Positions 22,246-32,785 of a stretch of DNA of 49,656 bases are shown piece after piece (the first letter of the stretch is position 1; the number at the start of each line of letters is the position of its first letter). Below the pieces are notes generated by a model. The model was not told where the DNA came from. It did not search any database and saw only the letters and a list, made by a program, of their open reading frames with translations. The translations under genes were made by a program, and so were the position numbers. This DNA is from Dimorphilus gyrociliatus (lineage: Eukaryota > Annelida > Polychaeta > Dinophilidae): positions 196,187-245,842 of the forward strand of contig CAJFCJ010000044.1 in NCBI GenBank assembly GCA_904063045.1, in the 5' to 3' direction.

Positions 22246-23002
22246 TTATATTGGGACTGTTCTTTGATATCTGGAAATGATAACACAAATTGCAAGTATT
22301 TGTGTAGTTGTGGTTCATAATACTGTCAAGCAGTCTATGTCACAGCATTTGAAGATGAAAAGTGAAAATATGCAAGTTTGTCATTACAAAATAATAAACA
22401 TTTAACTTTGTAATTTTCTTCATATAGTCAATGTTATGTAGTATTTTGCCAACATGCAAACGAATTGACATCTTCAATAAATTTTTAAATTTACAACCTT
22501 TTCCATGGCAGTCATAAGACCTTTTTTGGTTATGAATTGAATTTTAAAATCTGTAATTCTCCATAGGAATGAAAATAAAAATAAGGAAGTGATAAGGAAT
22601 AACACTTTCACCATTCAATTGTAACAGCCATTCAAAGCAGAAAGAATTCACATCTTAATGGACAATGTGATACATAATAGAAGGCATTGTAAAAATTTGC
22701 TAACCCTTTAGCCTTTAACCCTTCCTTAAGGGATTCACCTATTACATAATATGTAACATTTCTCACATGCATTTATTAGCAATATATTTCAATTTTTTTA
22801 ATGGTTAAACTGGTGGAATTCATATATAATTCAACCAATTGATTTAGAATTGATAGATTAACGTTTATAATCAGAAGAAAGAGAATTAAATGTATCATTA
22901 TCACCTTATTAGTTTTATTATTAACAATTAAAAAACAAACAAAACACACTAACTACAATGTTTAAAATAAAATGATGTTAAGTTTTGTAGATATATAATA
23001 GT
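22246..23002. other. 3' flank of the KY-like gene, no gene seen
   Basis: AT-rich. It probably contains the 3' UTR of the minus-strand gene ending at 23003. No other feature is supported. Confidence 0.4.
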
Positions 23003-26000
23003 TTATTTCTTTCCAAAAAATCTTATTTGCTCTTCAATTCCAGAAGGCTTAAATCTTGATATTTGATCATGATATACTCTCTTATAGATTTCTATAATCT
23101 GCTTAAGCCATGCGAAAATTGCAGCTCCTGCTCTACTAGCGTTTGTCACTAGTTTTAAATCAACTGAAGATAATATCTCATCAGCTCTTAGTATAATACC
23201 AGGATGAATTTTCAATATATTTAGTTCATCTATCTTTTTTAGTATTGACATAGAAGAAATAAATTTAATATAAAGCTGACATTCCTTCCAATCTTTAGAT
23301 TCTGCTTCAGATATTGACAAAACCAGTAGTACTGCTTGTATAACTGTATGTACAACATCTGGTAGAGGATTTAAATTATGCAATTCAGTGATAAGTCTTT
23401 CTTCTAATTTTAATATTCTCAATTTTAACATTTCAATCTGTTTCAAATTTTCCATTAGTTCATTAGCTGTAAGTAATTCATTTCTCAATTGATGACAATA
23501 TGGTTCCTCCGATGCTAACTGTATAACAGGTATCATTCTTTTGTAGTCTTGATCTTCTATTGCTTTGTTTAATTCTATCACAAAGAATAATTAATGAAAT
23601 AAGACAATGTAATATGAGAAAACATAGAAAACATACTTTTTTTTATAAAGCTTATATTATATGCTTCATTTTTCGTATCTCTCTTTTCTGCAACAGCCGC
23701 TTCTGCGCCTCTTTCTTGACTTTCTTCCGGTTTTCTCTCCTCGTTATTTCCATTTTCATTATCGCCCTCTTTTTTTGCTTCTGGTTTCTCTTCAACTTCT
23801 CCTTCTTCTCCTTTGTCTCTTTTTTCTCCATCTCTTTCTTTTTCGTTTTCTTCATTATTATGAAGTCTATTCTCCCAATCGAGTTCCATTGGCTAAAAAA
23901 AACAGAATAATAGTAGTTTTCTACTATGTTAGCAATAATTAATTATACGTTACTTACATTTATCTTTTCTTGACTATCTTCTGTTGCTTTGATCAGATCT
24001 TCATTAATAAATTCACTCATGTAAACATGCTTCTCCAATTCCAATAACCAATTAATCTGCTCAATTCTTACCTCATTAGTATCCATTTTTGCGTCATTAT
24101 TAACTGCTATTAACTCTTCCTTCCGTTCTCCAGATTCATCTTCGATTCTTGGCTGTTCAGAAACTTTGTACCTTAAAATTTCAGTGAAGAATTTTGCACG
24201 TTCGCGTAATTTAATTTCTATTATTAAATCGTCTGTTTGATTGCCAGTATCAACATTAGTAGTCCAAACATCATTTTCGCACGTAAAGTTGATTATATCA
24301 TCATCTCTATCATTGTTATCGTCACATGCATCACCATCACCACTTCCACTGTTTTCATCGTCATTATTAGTATTGTCTCTGCGTCGATTACGTCGACAAA
24401 TCATTTTCTGACACTGAATTCCTGTAATTTGGAATTGTACAGATTCGTCGCAATGAAGATTCCTCAGTGGTTCGATGATCCTATGAGTTTCGCTGATTCT
24501 CCATTTATCGGTTATTTGTGGAAAACTAATTACATTATTAGCTGCTTGAATCACATCAAAGTAGCAAATATAGATTAATTTGTAACTTTTCCTAGAATTC
24601 AATTTTTTTCCATAGATGAAACATTTAAACATTCCCTTATATGGAAAATTTAGAAAAAATTTAACACTGTTCAGAGAATTTTCAATGAATGCATATTGGC
24701 TGCAATCAATCTCCTCTTCATTGTCGGTAAATGAAAGTAATTTAATCTTAAATTGACAAGCTTTACTCTTATTAAATTTAAAGTTTATGGATTCTCTGCA
24801 TTGTTGATAGGATTGGAAATTTTGGTCAACAACCAACCCTAATCTAAGGAATGCAGTCCTCTTGCCAATTGTTATCCTATCATTCTTAGGGAAAATGACT
24901 GTGTTCGTTGGTGTTTGAGTGCACACAGCGATGTAAGAACACAAAGACGGGTAGTCATTCGGTTCGTCTTTTTCACAAAAGTTGAAGCAGAGACAACTGC
25001 AACAATATTTAGGTCTTCTACTTTCTGCATAAATATTGATACCATACTCTCCACAATCCGGAAAATAGAATTTGACAAGTCCACGCCTGTGTTCGAATGT
25101 TGAGATGCAATACTTTCTCAATGATTCGGAAGTGTACCCACAGCTTGTAATGACAACATAGATGTCAAACTCATCGTCATCTGCTTCAAAGCGAATTTCA
25201 GTAAAACTATCAGAAGTATAATACATTCCTAATTCAGGAGTCATTTTTATAAAATTCAACTTAGTAGTTCGATAATTTGGCCCAAGTTCCTTTTGATGAA
25301 CATGTGGGAAAGGATCAACGTTTATATTTTCGTATTTTGTAAAATTGATAGCATATTCCAAACAATTAAGGTATGTCATTTTTTCTTTGTATCTATTAGC
25401 AAACAATTGAAGCTTATATCTGGCAGATTGTGGAAGTCTGAGTCGTATAATTAATAAATGTCTCTGTTTGTCTTGAAACATTGCGATAAACTTTTGCGAG
25501 TCAACATTTCCCGTTTGTACCCTATCATTGACTTCAGACGTTAGCCAAGTTCTATTATCTATTAAGAGTTCATTCCAAAAGAATACTGGAAGACTCTCGT
25601 TTGTCTGTATGATAATTTCATTTTTTATGGAATTAGCTATGATTTTACCTTTTGGGTGAGAGACAATGCCAAGGCGCAAACTGAAGAAATTTTGTGAAAG
25701 ATTGACTTGATCTCTGAATTCTAGATTGCTAACTTCTCTAGCCAGTAACTCGTGTTTAGCATTTGTTGGCAAATGACTGTAAATCATTTCTTCAGGATTC
25801 GTTAGGAAATAGAAATCGTTGTATTTATATGTAAGTGTTCGTTCATAAACTTTTGTTTCGAAAAACTTCAGAAGTGGGGAATATACCCTTTCATTTGCAT
25901 TTACTGAACGGGAGGCAAACCTTACATTACAAAGAAACCATAGATTGTTTAGACGGACAGCATTCCAAGAGCCTCGCAAATCATCAGTCAATTCTTCTCC

Positions 26001-26737
26001 AAAATCAAATTGCTCGTGTTTCTGATGACCTTTGATCTCTATACAATCTATATTTGCGTGAACACAAATCCAGCATAGTACTTCAGAGTGCGACATTTGA
26101 CCTCTATGTATTTGGTACATTAAATATCTAATTTCGTTCACTTTCACATCGCTATAGTTAATAGAATGAAGATTTAAAGATGCAAACCAACGAAAGAGTA
26201 CTCTAAACTTTTCTATCTCATCATTTCTATATCTTCTTGTTAAACTAGCTACAGCGTCACTTGGTGTCTTTGATAGAAAACATGATGATTTCTTTGATAA
26301 AGCAAATTTATCTATTTTCGTAAAATCATAGTTACGCAGTATTTCCTCTTTTGTGAATGGATTTGGGTAAATAAGTGTTGGAGGTAAAGGTATTCCCCTA
26401 CGTTGAACCATTTGGTACCATTCAATGTTTGCCATTCGAAGTTTAGTATTAGTTGGAAAGCCCATATCTTGAAATTCTCTCAATAGATCATCTTGAACAA
26501 TTTCAAGTTGCCTTTGAATTTCTAAAGAGTTTGAAAAGAAAAATAAAAAAAAATTAAAACATTAAAATTGAATTGACAAACCAGCCATATTGTAAATTGG
26601 AACAACAGAATTTGTTGAGCAGCAAATCCCCATCTTTGCTTATGATTGATTCTCTGAGACTTTACACCGAAATACCAGGCTACATTGTGCGTTGAAGCTT
26701 TTATACTAATTCTCAGTTTCCTTAGTTGCAGAGACAC
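23003..26737 (-). CDS. KY/hillarin-like transglutaminase-fold protein with dynein-stalk-like C-terminus
   Basis: Minus-strand exons: 26521-23958, 23892-23637 and 23574-23003, with matching phases 0 and 1. A 5' coding exon ending at 26668 (phase 1, within 26737-26668) is likely; the true start is upstream or uncertain. About 1130 aa are visible. Near the N-terminus is a transglutaminase-like core ending WNAVRLNNLWFLCN, then KY-specific repeats (YFLTNPEEMIYSHLP, VNLSQNFFSLRLG). The Cys-His-Asp triad appears replaced by Met, Gly and Asn, so peptidase activity is unlikely. A poly-Asp/Asn stretch (about 24300-24370) and a Glu/Lys-rich linker (exon 2) follow. The last exon is helical, and VVHTVIQAVLLVLS, then NASRAGAAIFAWLKQIIEIY, resembles the dynein heavy-chain microtubule-binding stalk. 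KY proteins organise cytoskeleton in muscle and other cells; a microtubule role here is inferred. Confidence 0.75.
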
Positions 26738-27781
26738 AACACTAATATATTTTGTTTTCTATTTTTAGCAAACAACCTCAAAAGTAGAAGACTTATTTAC
26801 TTTTGCATTCGTGTTGAAATGGGAAGAACTAAATTTGCTTCCTATCTCATTTTGGAGAAATATGAAAATATTTTTTTCAATTGTGACAAGCTAAATGTAT
26901 TGAGTTGAATCCATTTTGCTTTTAAACTAAACCTTCTTTTGACTAATTTAAGTGTTTTTCTTTTGTTTATGTAGACATAAAACCAATTAGACTACGCTTA
27001 TGGGGGTTAGGGGACAGCTCTGCGTTCGCAGTCTTTTATTCTATTAGTGTTCAACGGATATGACAGAAAATGTTGATGAATTTAAAGTTTTAACTCAACC
27101 CCAACACTAATTCTTAATTCAGAACCTAATTCAACCTAAAACTTTATACAAATCACAATCTTTCCCAAAAATGCAAGTTTTCTATTGAAAACTTATGTTA
27201 ACTATTATTTAATTATTCTTTTACGAGTATTAACCATATTGTTACAAAATCAATAATCTTCTATATGACTAAATCTTAATCCTACAATATATGTCATGGC
27301 TCTTTTACAAAAGAACAGAAAAACTGGCTTAAATTTATTGACGTTTTACTGCAAGCACTATTTTTGAGATCTTATCGTCCATTTTAGAATAGGATGATTT
27401 ATCCTTTTTCTAGGCAGATATTTAAAAAATATCCACATTCCATTCAAAAAAAGAATATAAATGGGCCATAAGGTTACTGCACCAATTTTATTGAATCTGA
27501 TTTTGCACCTCAGGAACTATGTCATCAAATTTCCACATATTATCTTCTTCTCACAGAATTTAACAACAGCTTCATATAGGTTTTGGTTAACAGGGGAATG
27601 CTTATCATTTGTACATTCGAGTGTTGAAAGAAAGTTCATTAACAGAGTATTTAAAAGTTTAAATACTCTAATTTCTACAATACTCTTTATTTAAATTATA
27701 ACAACCGACATTGATACATTCCAAAGTATTTGACGATGGTAATTGTGCTTCAAAAAGTTTTGGCCAAAAACTTCCAATTTC
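26738..27781. other. Intergenic or large intron upstream of the KY-like gene
   Basis: No supported gene. Near 27054-27100 the sequence GACAGAAAATGTTG plus GGGGTTAGGGG-type motifs recalls the inverted-repeat element at 16243-16452, but only one end is visible. Confidence 0.35.
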
Positions 27782-28027
27782 TCAATTTCCAAAAACGTTA
27801 ATTGTTTCTGTTCTAGAACAGTTTTTCAATAGACTTTCCTTTTTAGCTTGGTAATGCCTCTCTGGCGTTACAGCTATCTTTCTTTCCTTCTCCGTCTGCT
27901 TCTCTACCAATTCTATGTCGTCTCTTTCATTTTCACTTTCCCATTTATTTCTTTTTCTCTTTCGTGAGGAAGTGCTTCTTTCGCTGGAGCAGCTACTTCT
28001 TAGTCTTGTACCATACTTCTCAGACAT
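27782..28027 (-). CDS. Highly charged ORF, possible 5' exon of the KY-like gene
   Basis: Starting at the internal Met (MSEKYGTRLRSS, ATG near 28027) the ORF codes about 80 residues with a Ser-rich stretch, a basic run (SSRKRKRNKWES, like a nuclear localisation signal) and Glu/Lys-rich helices, ending at 27782. It has the same strand as the KY-like gene and lies about 1 kb upstream. I found no decisive donor site. It could be an N-terminal exon of that gene, a separate small gene or chance. Confidence 0.3.
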   Translation of the reverse strand: MSEKYGTRLRSSCSSERSTSSRKRKRNKWESENERDDIELVEKQTEKERKIAVTPERHYQAKKESLLKNCSRTETINVFGN

Positions 28028-28123
28028 GCCATAAAAATGGCAATAATAATTATAAAGATTTTGTTTTTTGATATGACAAAATAAAACTTCGGATTTGATT
28101 AAGAAATGATGAAGTAATTTCAA

Positions 28124-28644
28124 ATGTTACTTTTCCAAAAATTCTTCGCTGTTTACCATCTCCTTATTAGTTCTTCTATCAGGTGTCTTCATTGCCAAAC
28201 ATTTTTACTCTTTTCCTATGTTTAATCTAATATTTAAGACAGAAAAAAATAGAATAATGTTCGGCCTATCAAAATTTATGGTGTTCCAATTTTTATGCGG
28301 ACTACTTTATAGAAATAAATATGAATGATATAATAATAAAGGTTAATATTCCTTGAAATGCAATTTTTATGATAATTGAATTGATGAAAGCAGATTGAGC
28401 ATTTCATTGTGAATTTTCTTCCAAATACTCTGTATTCACACATTTGACAGTAGGGGACAGTGGGTGCTTTAAAGAATTTCTACTTCCTTTAATTTAACTC
28501 TATTTAAGCTTTTACTGTCTAGATAAATATTCAGTGTTGTGAAAGCGTTTTACATTGTGTGTATAGACAAATTTCACAGATTTTTTGTTGAATAATCATT
28601 TCCAAGGTATACTATGGCTTGTATTAAATTTATGTCAATAATAA
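28124..28644. other. Intergenic, nothing recognised
   Basis: AT-rich 3' flank of the minus-strand PAN gene; no ORF or repeat supported. Confidence 0.4.
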
Positions 28645-30599
28645 TTAATCACATCGATTTTCATCAGCTTCAAACTTAAAATATATATCGAATGCCATAC
28701 TATTCGTTTTTCCAGCATATATCTTCTTTAAAAAGCAGATTTTCTCGGCCTTTCGAAATTCAAATGCTCTGAAAAAGTTTTCGCTAATTGAAAAATCTGA
28801 ACAGAAAGAGTTAAAAAATAGTCGATATACCTGCATAAAACCTCGGTTGAACATACTTCAAGACATTCTTCAACATTAGTAACATTCTTAAAATGTTGTC
28901 CCCAAATAAAAGAACCATATGGATTGTTAGGAACCATAGCTGAATTTTCAATAAATTGAAAATTCTGTACTGTTAATTTGAAAGAATTTAATTGTGATAC
29001 GGTTAATATATTTATGTTTACTCTTTTGTGCTTTTACTATCAATCTATGTCCAGCTTTATACTTTTTTCCAGAATAGGCACTTTTTAAGGAACACAGTAA
29101 TGTTTCGCTGTCATATACAATTGCTCTGAAGGAAATTGTTTTATAAATAGTATTCAATAGACTATTCGAAAATTGAATTTTTCAAACTTGCACTCTCCGT
29201 ATCTATTACAAATATCCAGACATATGCTTATGTCTGGAACTTTTTGGTTTGACAATTGCCATACTGAAGGTGTAAAAGGTATATCATCTTTAACAATAGA
29301 ATTATCGTAAAGGTTATATTTTAAATCTGAAGATAGTTTGAAGTGAAATTTAAATGTTTATGATGAAAACCAAGTTTACCTTTTTCTAGTTTAACGTACG
29401 TATTATGGCCGGAAGAAAAGTTTTTGCCAAAAAAGCCACTTTTTAAATTACAAACCATACTTTCAACATTAAACTCAATTGCTCTACGTAAAAGACAAAA
29501 ATACTAAATGATAGTACACTAGTTTTAATAATTCAAACAAACTTGCAAATAATATCTTCGTTGCATTGAAGAAGACAACTTTCAACATTTTCAACTTTTC
29601 GCGAAGATGACGCCCACTTTATAGATGTGAACGGTAGACTGGGAATTGGAATTGAATCTTCAAACAATCTATATTGATATGAAATTTCTGAAGAAATAAA
29701 AATCTGTCAGAACGAAGTAATTGGTAAAAAAGATAATTGTATTTGTACCTTTTTTCACGTATAAACTGCAACCTGGACTCTCCACTTTTCCCATAAAATT
29801 ACTCTTAAAATAACATATATTTGTACTAGAGTAAAACGAAATTGCTCTAAAAGATGCGTATCAGTTAGACGAGACAATATCAAGAAAGTTTAAAGATTTA
29901 CTAACTTGCATAATGTATCAATATTACACATTTGCTGACAGTATTCTAGTGTTGTTCCGTTTAGGAAGGTAGAATTAAAGATTAAAGATTCTAGAGGGAA
30001 ATCTGGAGCTTCTTCAGAATTCTCATAAAGTTTAAATTCGGTGACTGTTTCGAGAAAATATTTCAATTTGTTCTTGAAATGTTTAAACAGATATAGTCGA
30101 TATATTAATTCTCTAAATGTTCCCTTAGTTTCTTCCGAGAAATAGGGCTATGGCTGATTACTACCTTTATGAACTTTAGCATAGACTTGTTTCTGCGGAC
30201 CACTTGAGACTATACCATAAAATGCTCTTTTTAAGTTACATTTCTTATTCGAAGTATCATAATCAACAGCTCTGTAGAATTGTACTCATGTTAAGCATTA
30301 CTAAAGTTAAATTTGGTATTTTATTTACCTGCATCCTTCCTCTTTATCACATACAGTAAGACAAACATAAAGACTTGGAACATAATCAAAATCTGCATTC
30401 CATTCTACTGATTTATAACTTAAACTGGGATCCAATTGTGAATTTTCAAATTTTTCAAATTTATGAAACACTACATATGAAGAATTTTTAAATGGATTAT
30501 ACAACAATACAATAATTTCATGATTCTACCAGAATTTCCCGTTCCGAAATCAGGGGTGAAATACAGAAAAACAAGAATAGAGGTTAATGAATATAACAT
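28645..30599 (-). CDS. Secreted protein with five PAN/apple-like domains
   Basis: Eleven minus-strand exons: 30599-30530, 30470-30329, 30271-30165, 30044-29906, 29846-29749, 29687-29543, 29483-29380, 29326-29188, 29125-29022, 28939-28831 and 28768-28645. Together they total 1281 nt, an exact 426-aa ORF plus stop. Exon 1 is a signal peptide (MLYSLTSILVFLYFTPDFG). Each following pair of exons is one PAN domain. The first half carries C.x(3).C.x(4-5).C (for example VCLTVCDKEEGC, SCLLQCNEDIIC, ECLEVCSTEVLC). The second starts R/K-A-[IVF]-x-[FY] and carries one or two Cys (for example NKKCNLKRAFYG). Introns inside domains are phase 2, those between domains phase 1, as expected for module duplication. 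No membrane anchor is seen. The ligand is unknown. Confidence 0.85.
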
Positions 30600-31722
30600 T
30601 ATTCTGAAGGTAAATATTTAAGCAAAATGACAACCAAGAGGAAATTTCTTGATTATTAATCAATTAAGAACACTCTCAACCTTATCGAAAATTCTTGAAG
30701 CGTTAAAGGAGAGGATGTGAGAAAACGATTTATTGAACAGCGTTGCTTTTCTACAAAGCGTGGAATATGTGTCTGATCGATGTATTCAGCAATTACAGTA
30801 CTGAATATGTTAATCATATTTTTTCGAATCTTAGACTTTGAGAGAAAGAGTTTTTCTTGAGAATAAGCTTTATTTCATTAAATGAACTTAATACTTTAGT
30901 GATATTTCTGTTTCTCTAGAACTTGGTATAAACATTGTTTGACGCAGGAAAGGATAATATCAGTACATTTTCTATATTTTTCTCATAGCAATCATCTACT
31001 ATGTTTAAACAATTGAACGAATTGATTAATTGATTTATTAATTGATTTATTAATTAATCAATTCTACAAGAAGATAGTCTTTTTTTCGAGTAGTTCAAAT
31101 TTGTAAACAGATTTTTAGGTATAAATATCAAACAATGAAAATTGTTCACTCTGTTTCTTTGTTAAGTTTCATTTCATCCTCTAACTGTATAAATAAAAGT
31201 ATAGATTTTCTTTTGTTTTAGATATAATAGAGAATTTCTTCAATATACATATTCATATAGTTTAACTATGCGAATAGCTAATATTTGCATTCACCGAGAA
31301 TGCTACTCGAACGTAATTTAACTATTCACATTATTCTTCTAATCTGTTCAGTTCTACTATAGAATTGATACTTAAAATAATTTTAACATCTAAATATTTT
31401 ATATCAGTTGCAATTGCAGACAAAAAAATTGCGCAATAGTACATATTGCAAATTTATTCGATCCTTAATTCAATCAATCACCCGTATCTCTAGTGTCAGT
31501 AACAGTAGAAGGACACTAAAGTATGAGACACTCACCAGCATTTATTAAATCAAAAAGTGTAATGGTTAGCCTCCTTTCAATCTTAGTCTGTGGGTATCTA
31601 CACAAGAATTTTTGTCATCATTTTTTATGACAAACAATTCATAGAAAGTTGAAATTTTTTATGTCTAAATTAAAAATGAGAGTATCATCCATTTACACTC
31701 AACTGCAATCAAAGTGAAACAT

Positions 31723-32080
31723 GATTTATAAGATTTTGTTTTTCGCTTATAGCACGAAATTCCTAAGAATTTCGTATAAATTTTATTTGATATTCTTTTG
31801 GTCTCTCACACCGTTCTATTACATTCACTCCCTTTTATACTTTGTTAGTGTCACTTAATTGGGTGTTTGACTGTGCTCATCTGTATTGCCACATTCATGC
31901 CACGTTCATGCCACGTCGTTATCAACGATGTGGCATAACATCAAGTTGGACTGTCCCGACTCTGGGCTAAGTCAAACTCCCTTCTTAAGTGACGCTCAGA
32001 CACTGACACTCGCACACTAACACACATTCACTCATATCATGTAATGTGAACGGAACGTTAGTATATAACGTTCTGTTTAG
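31723..32080 (+). repeat. Dispersed hairpin repeat, longest copy
   Basis: About 355 bp, bounded by a left hairpin (31754-31775: ACGAAATTC, loop CTAA, GAATTTCGT) and a right hairpin (GAACGTTA, loop GTATA, TAACGTTC, about 32053-32073). Inside are a short tandem duplication (CATGCCACGT) and a third palindrome around CCACGTCGTTATCAACGATG. No ORF. Related copies are at 7371-7438 and 20982-21256. Confidence 0.75.
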
Positions 32081-32271
32081 GTAGAAAATACAAAAAACAC
32101 AAATCAGTTTGTGTGGATTCAATTGGATATAGGTAGAAAATTAAATTTAAGATTAGGCTTACCAGTTTCACAATAACCAGGTATTTGGTACAATTTAACA
32201 ACAAATATTACCACTTCGGTTTGTTCCAAAGAGGGTATCATATACCAAAACGAAAAGGATGACTTTCAGGG

Positions 32272-32398
32272 ATCGACAGAAAACGAACATTGTTAGGAAA
32301 CTTTGTGGTGCAAGTTAAATTTGGGTGTAGAAAAATAAATGAATTTAAACTAAGGGGGTTTGGGTAAAATTTCAATTTCATGGATGTTTTACGATCAT
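32272..32398. mobile_element. MITE-like element related to 16243-16452
   Basis: Starts GGGATCGACAGAAAACGAAC and ends with ATGGATGTTTTACGATC, a partly matching inverted end. The core is AT-rich with a GGGGGTTTGGG stretch and no ORF. The left end shares GTCGACAGAAAACG-like sequence with the copy in receptor A. Confidence 0.5.
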
Positions 32399-32785
32399 CT
32401 ATGATAATCTTCGCTGCTTAGCGAGAAGATTAAATTCTTTAGCCTTATCAGGGCGTCAACAGTATTGTTTTTAGAGTCTGTAGTTTCCTCGTATGGATCT
32501 GATAAACAATTTATATGTAAATAAAGCTATTAAAATTATATTTCATAAAGGTTATTATACCTTTATATTTAAATTAAAAAAAAGGACTTGAATACAGTTT
32601 TTGCAGATTGAAAATAATATTAAAAGTAAATGTTTACAGCAACAAATTTCAAGAGAAATGTCTTCTTTTCAAAGCTGATTAAAAAGTTCAGTCTGTTTTT
32701 AAAGAATGGTAATTAATATCTTAAATATCTGCTTGCTGATAAAGTATATAAATCGTCAAATATAAAATTAGTGACAATTTGAAAA

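Larger units (their letters stand above)
30600..32785. other. Divergent promoter region between the PAN gene and receptor B
   Basis: Head-to-head intergenic region, so promoters of both genes should lie here. It holds an AT-rich short tandem repeat at about 31015-31062 (units of ATTGATTTATTA), the longest copy of the dispersed hairpin repeat (31723-32080) and a MITE-like element (32272-32398). No gene is supported. Confidence 0.5.

Noticed and set aside
23560-23942. Plus-strand ORFs rich in Phe, Leu and Ser
   Set aside because: Antisense of the Glu/Lys-rich linker exon of the KY-like gene; the hydrophobic composition is a shadow of acidic codons.
27461-27694. 77-codon plus-strand ORF
   Set aside because: No homology pattern and no signal peptide or Cys pattern; no exon context on either strand.
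31015-31062. ATTGATTTATTA repeats as a replication or regulatory site
   Set aside because: Short AT-rich tandem repeat of a common kind; nothing beyond composition supports a function.
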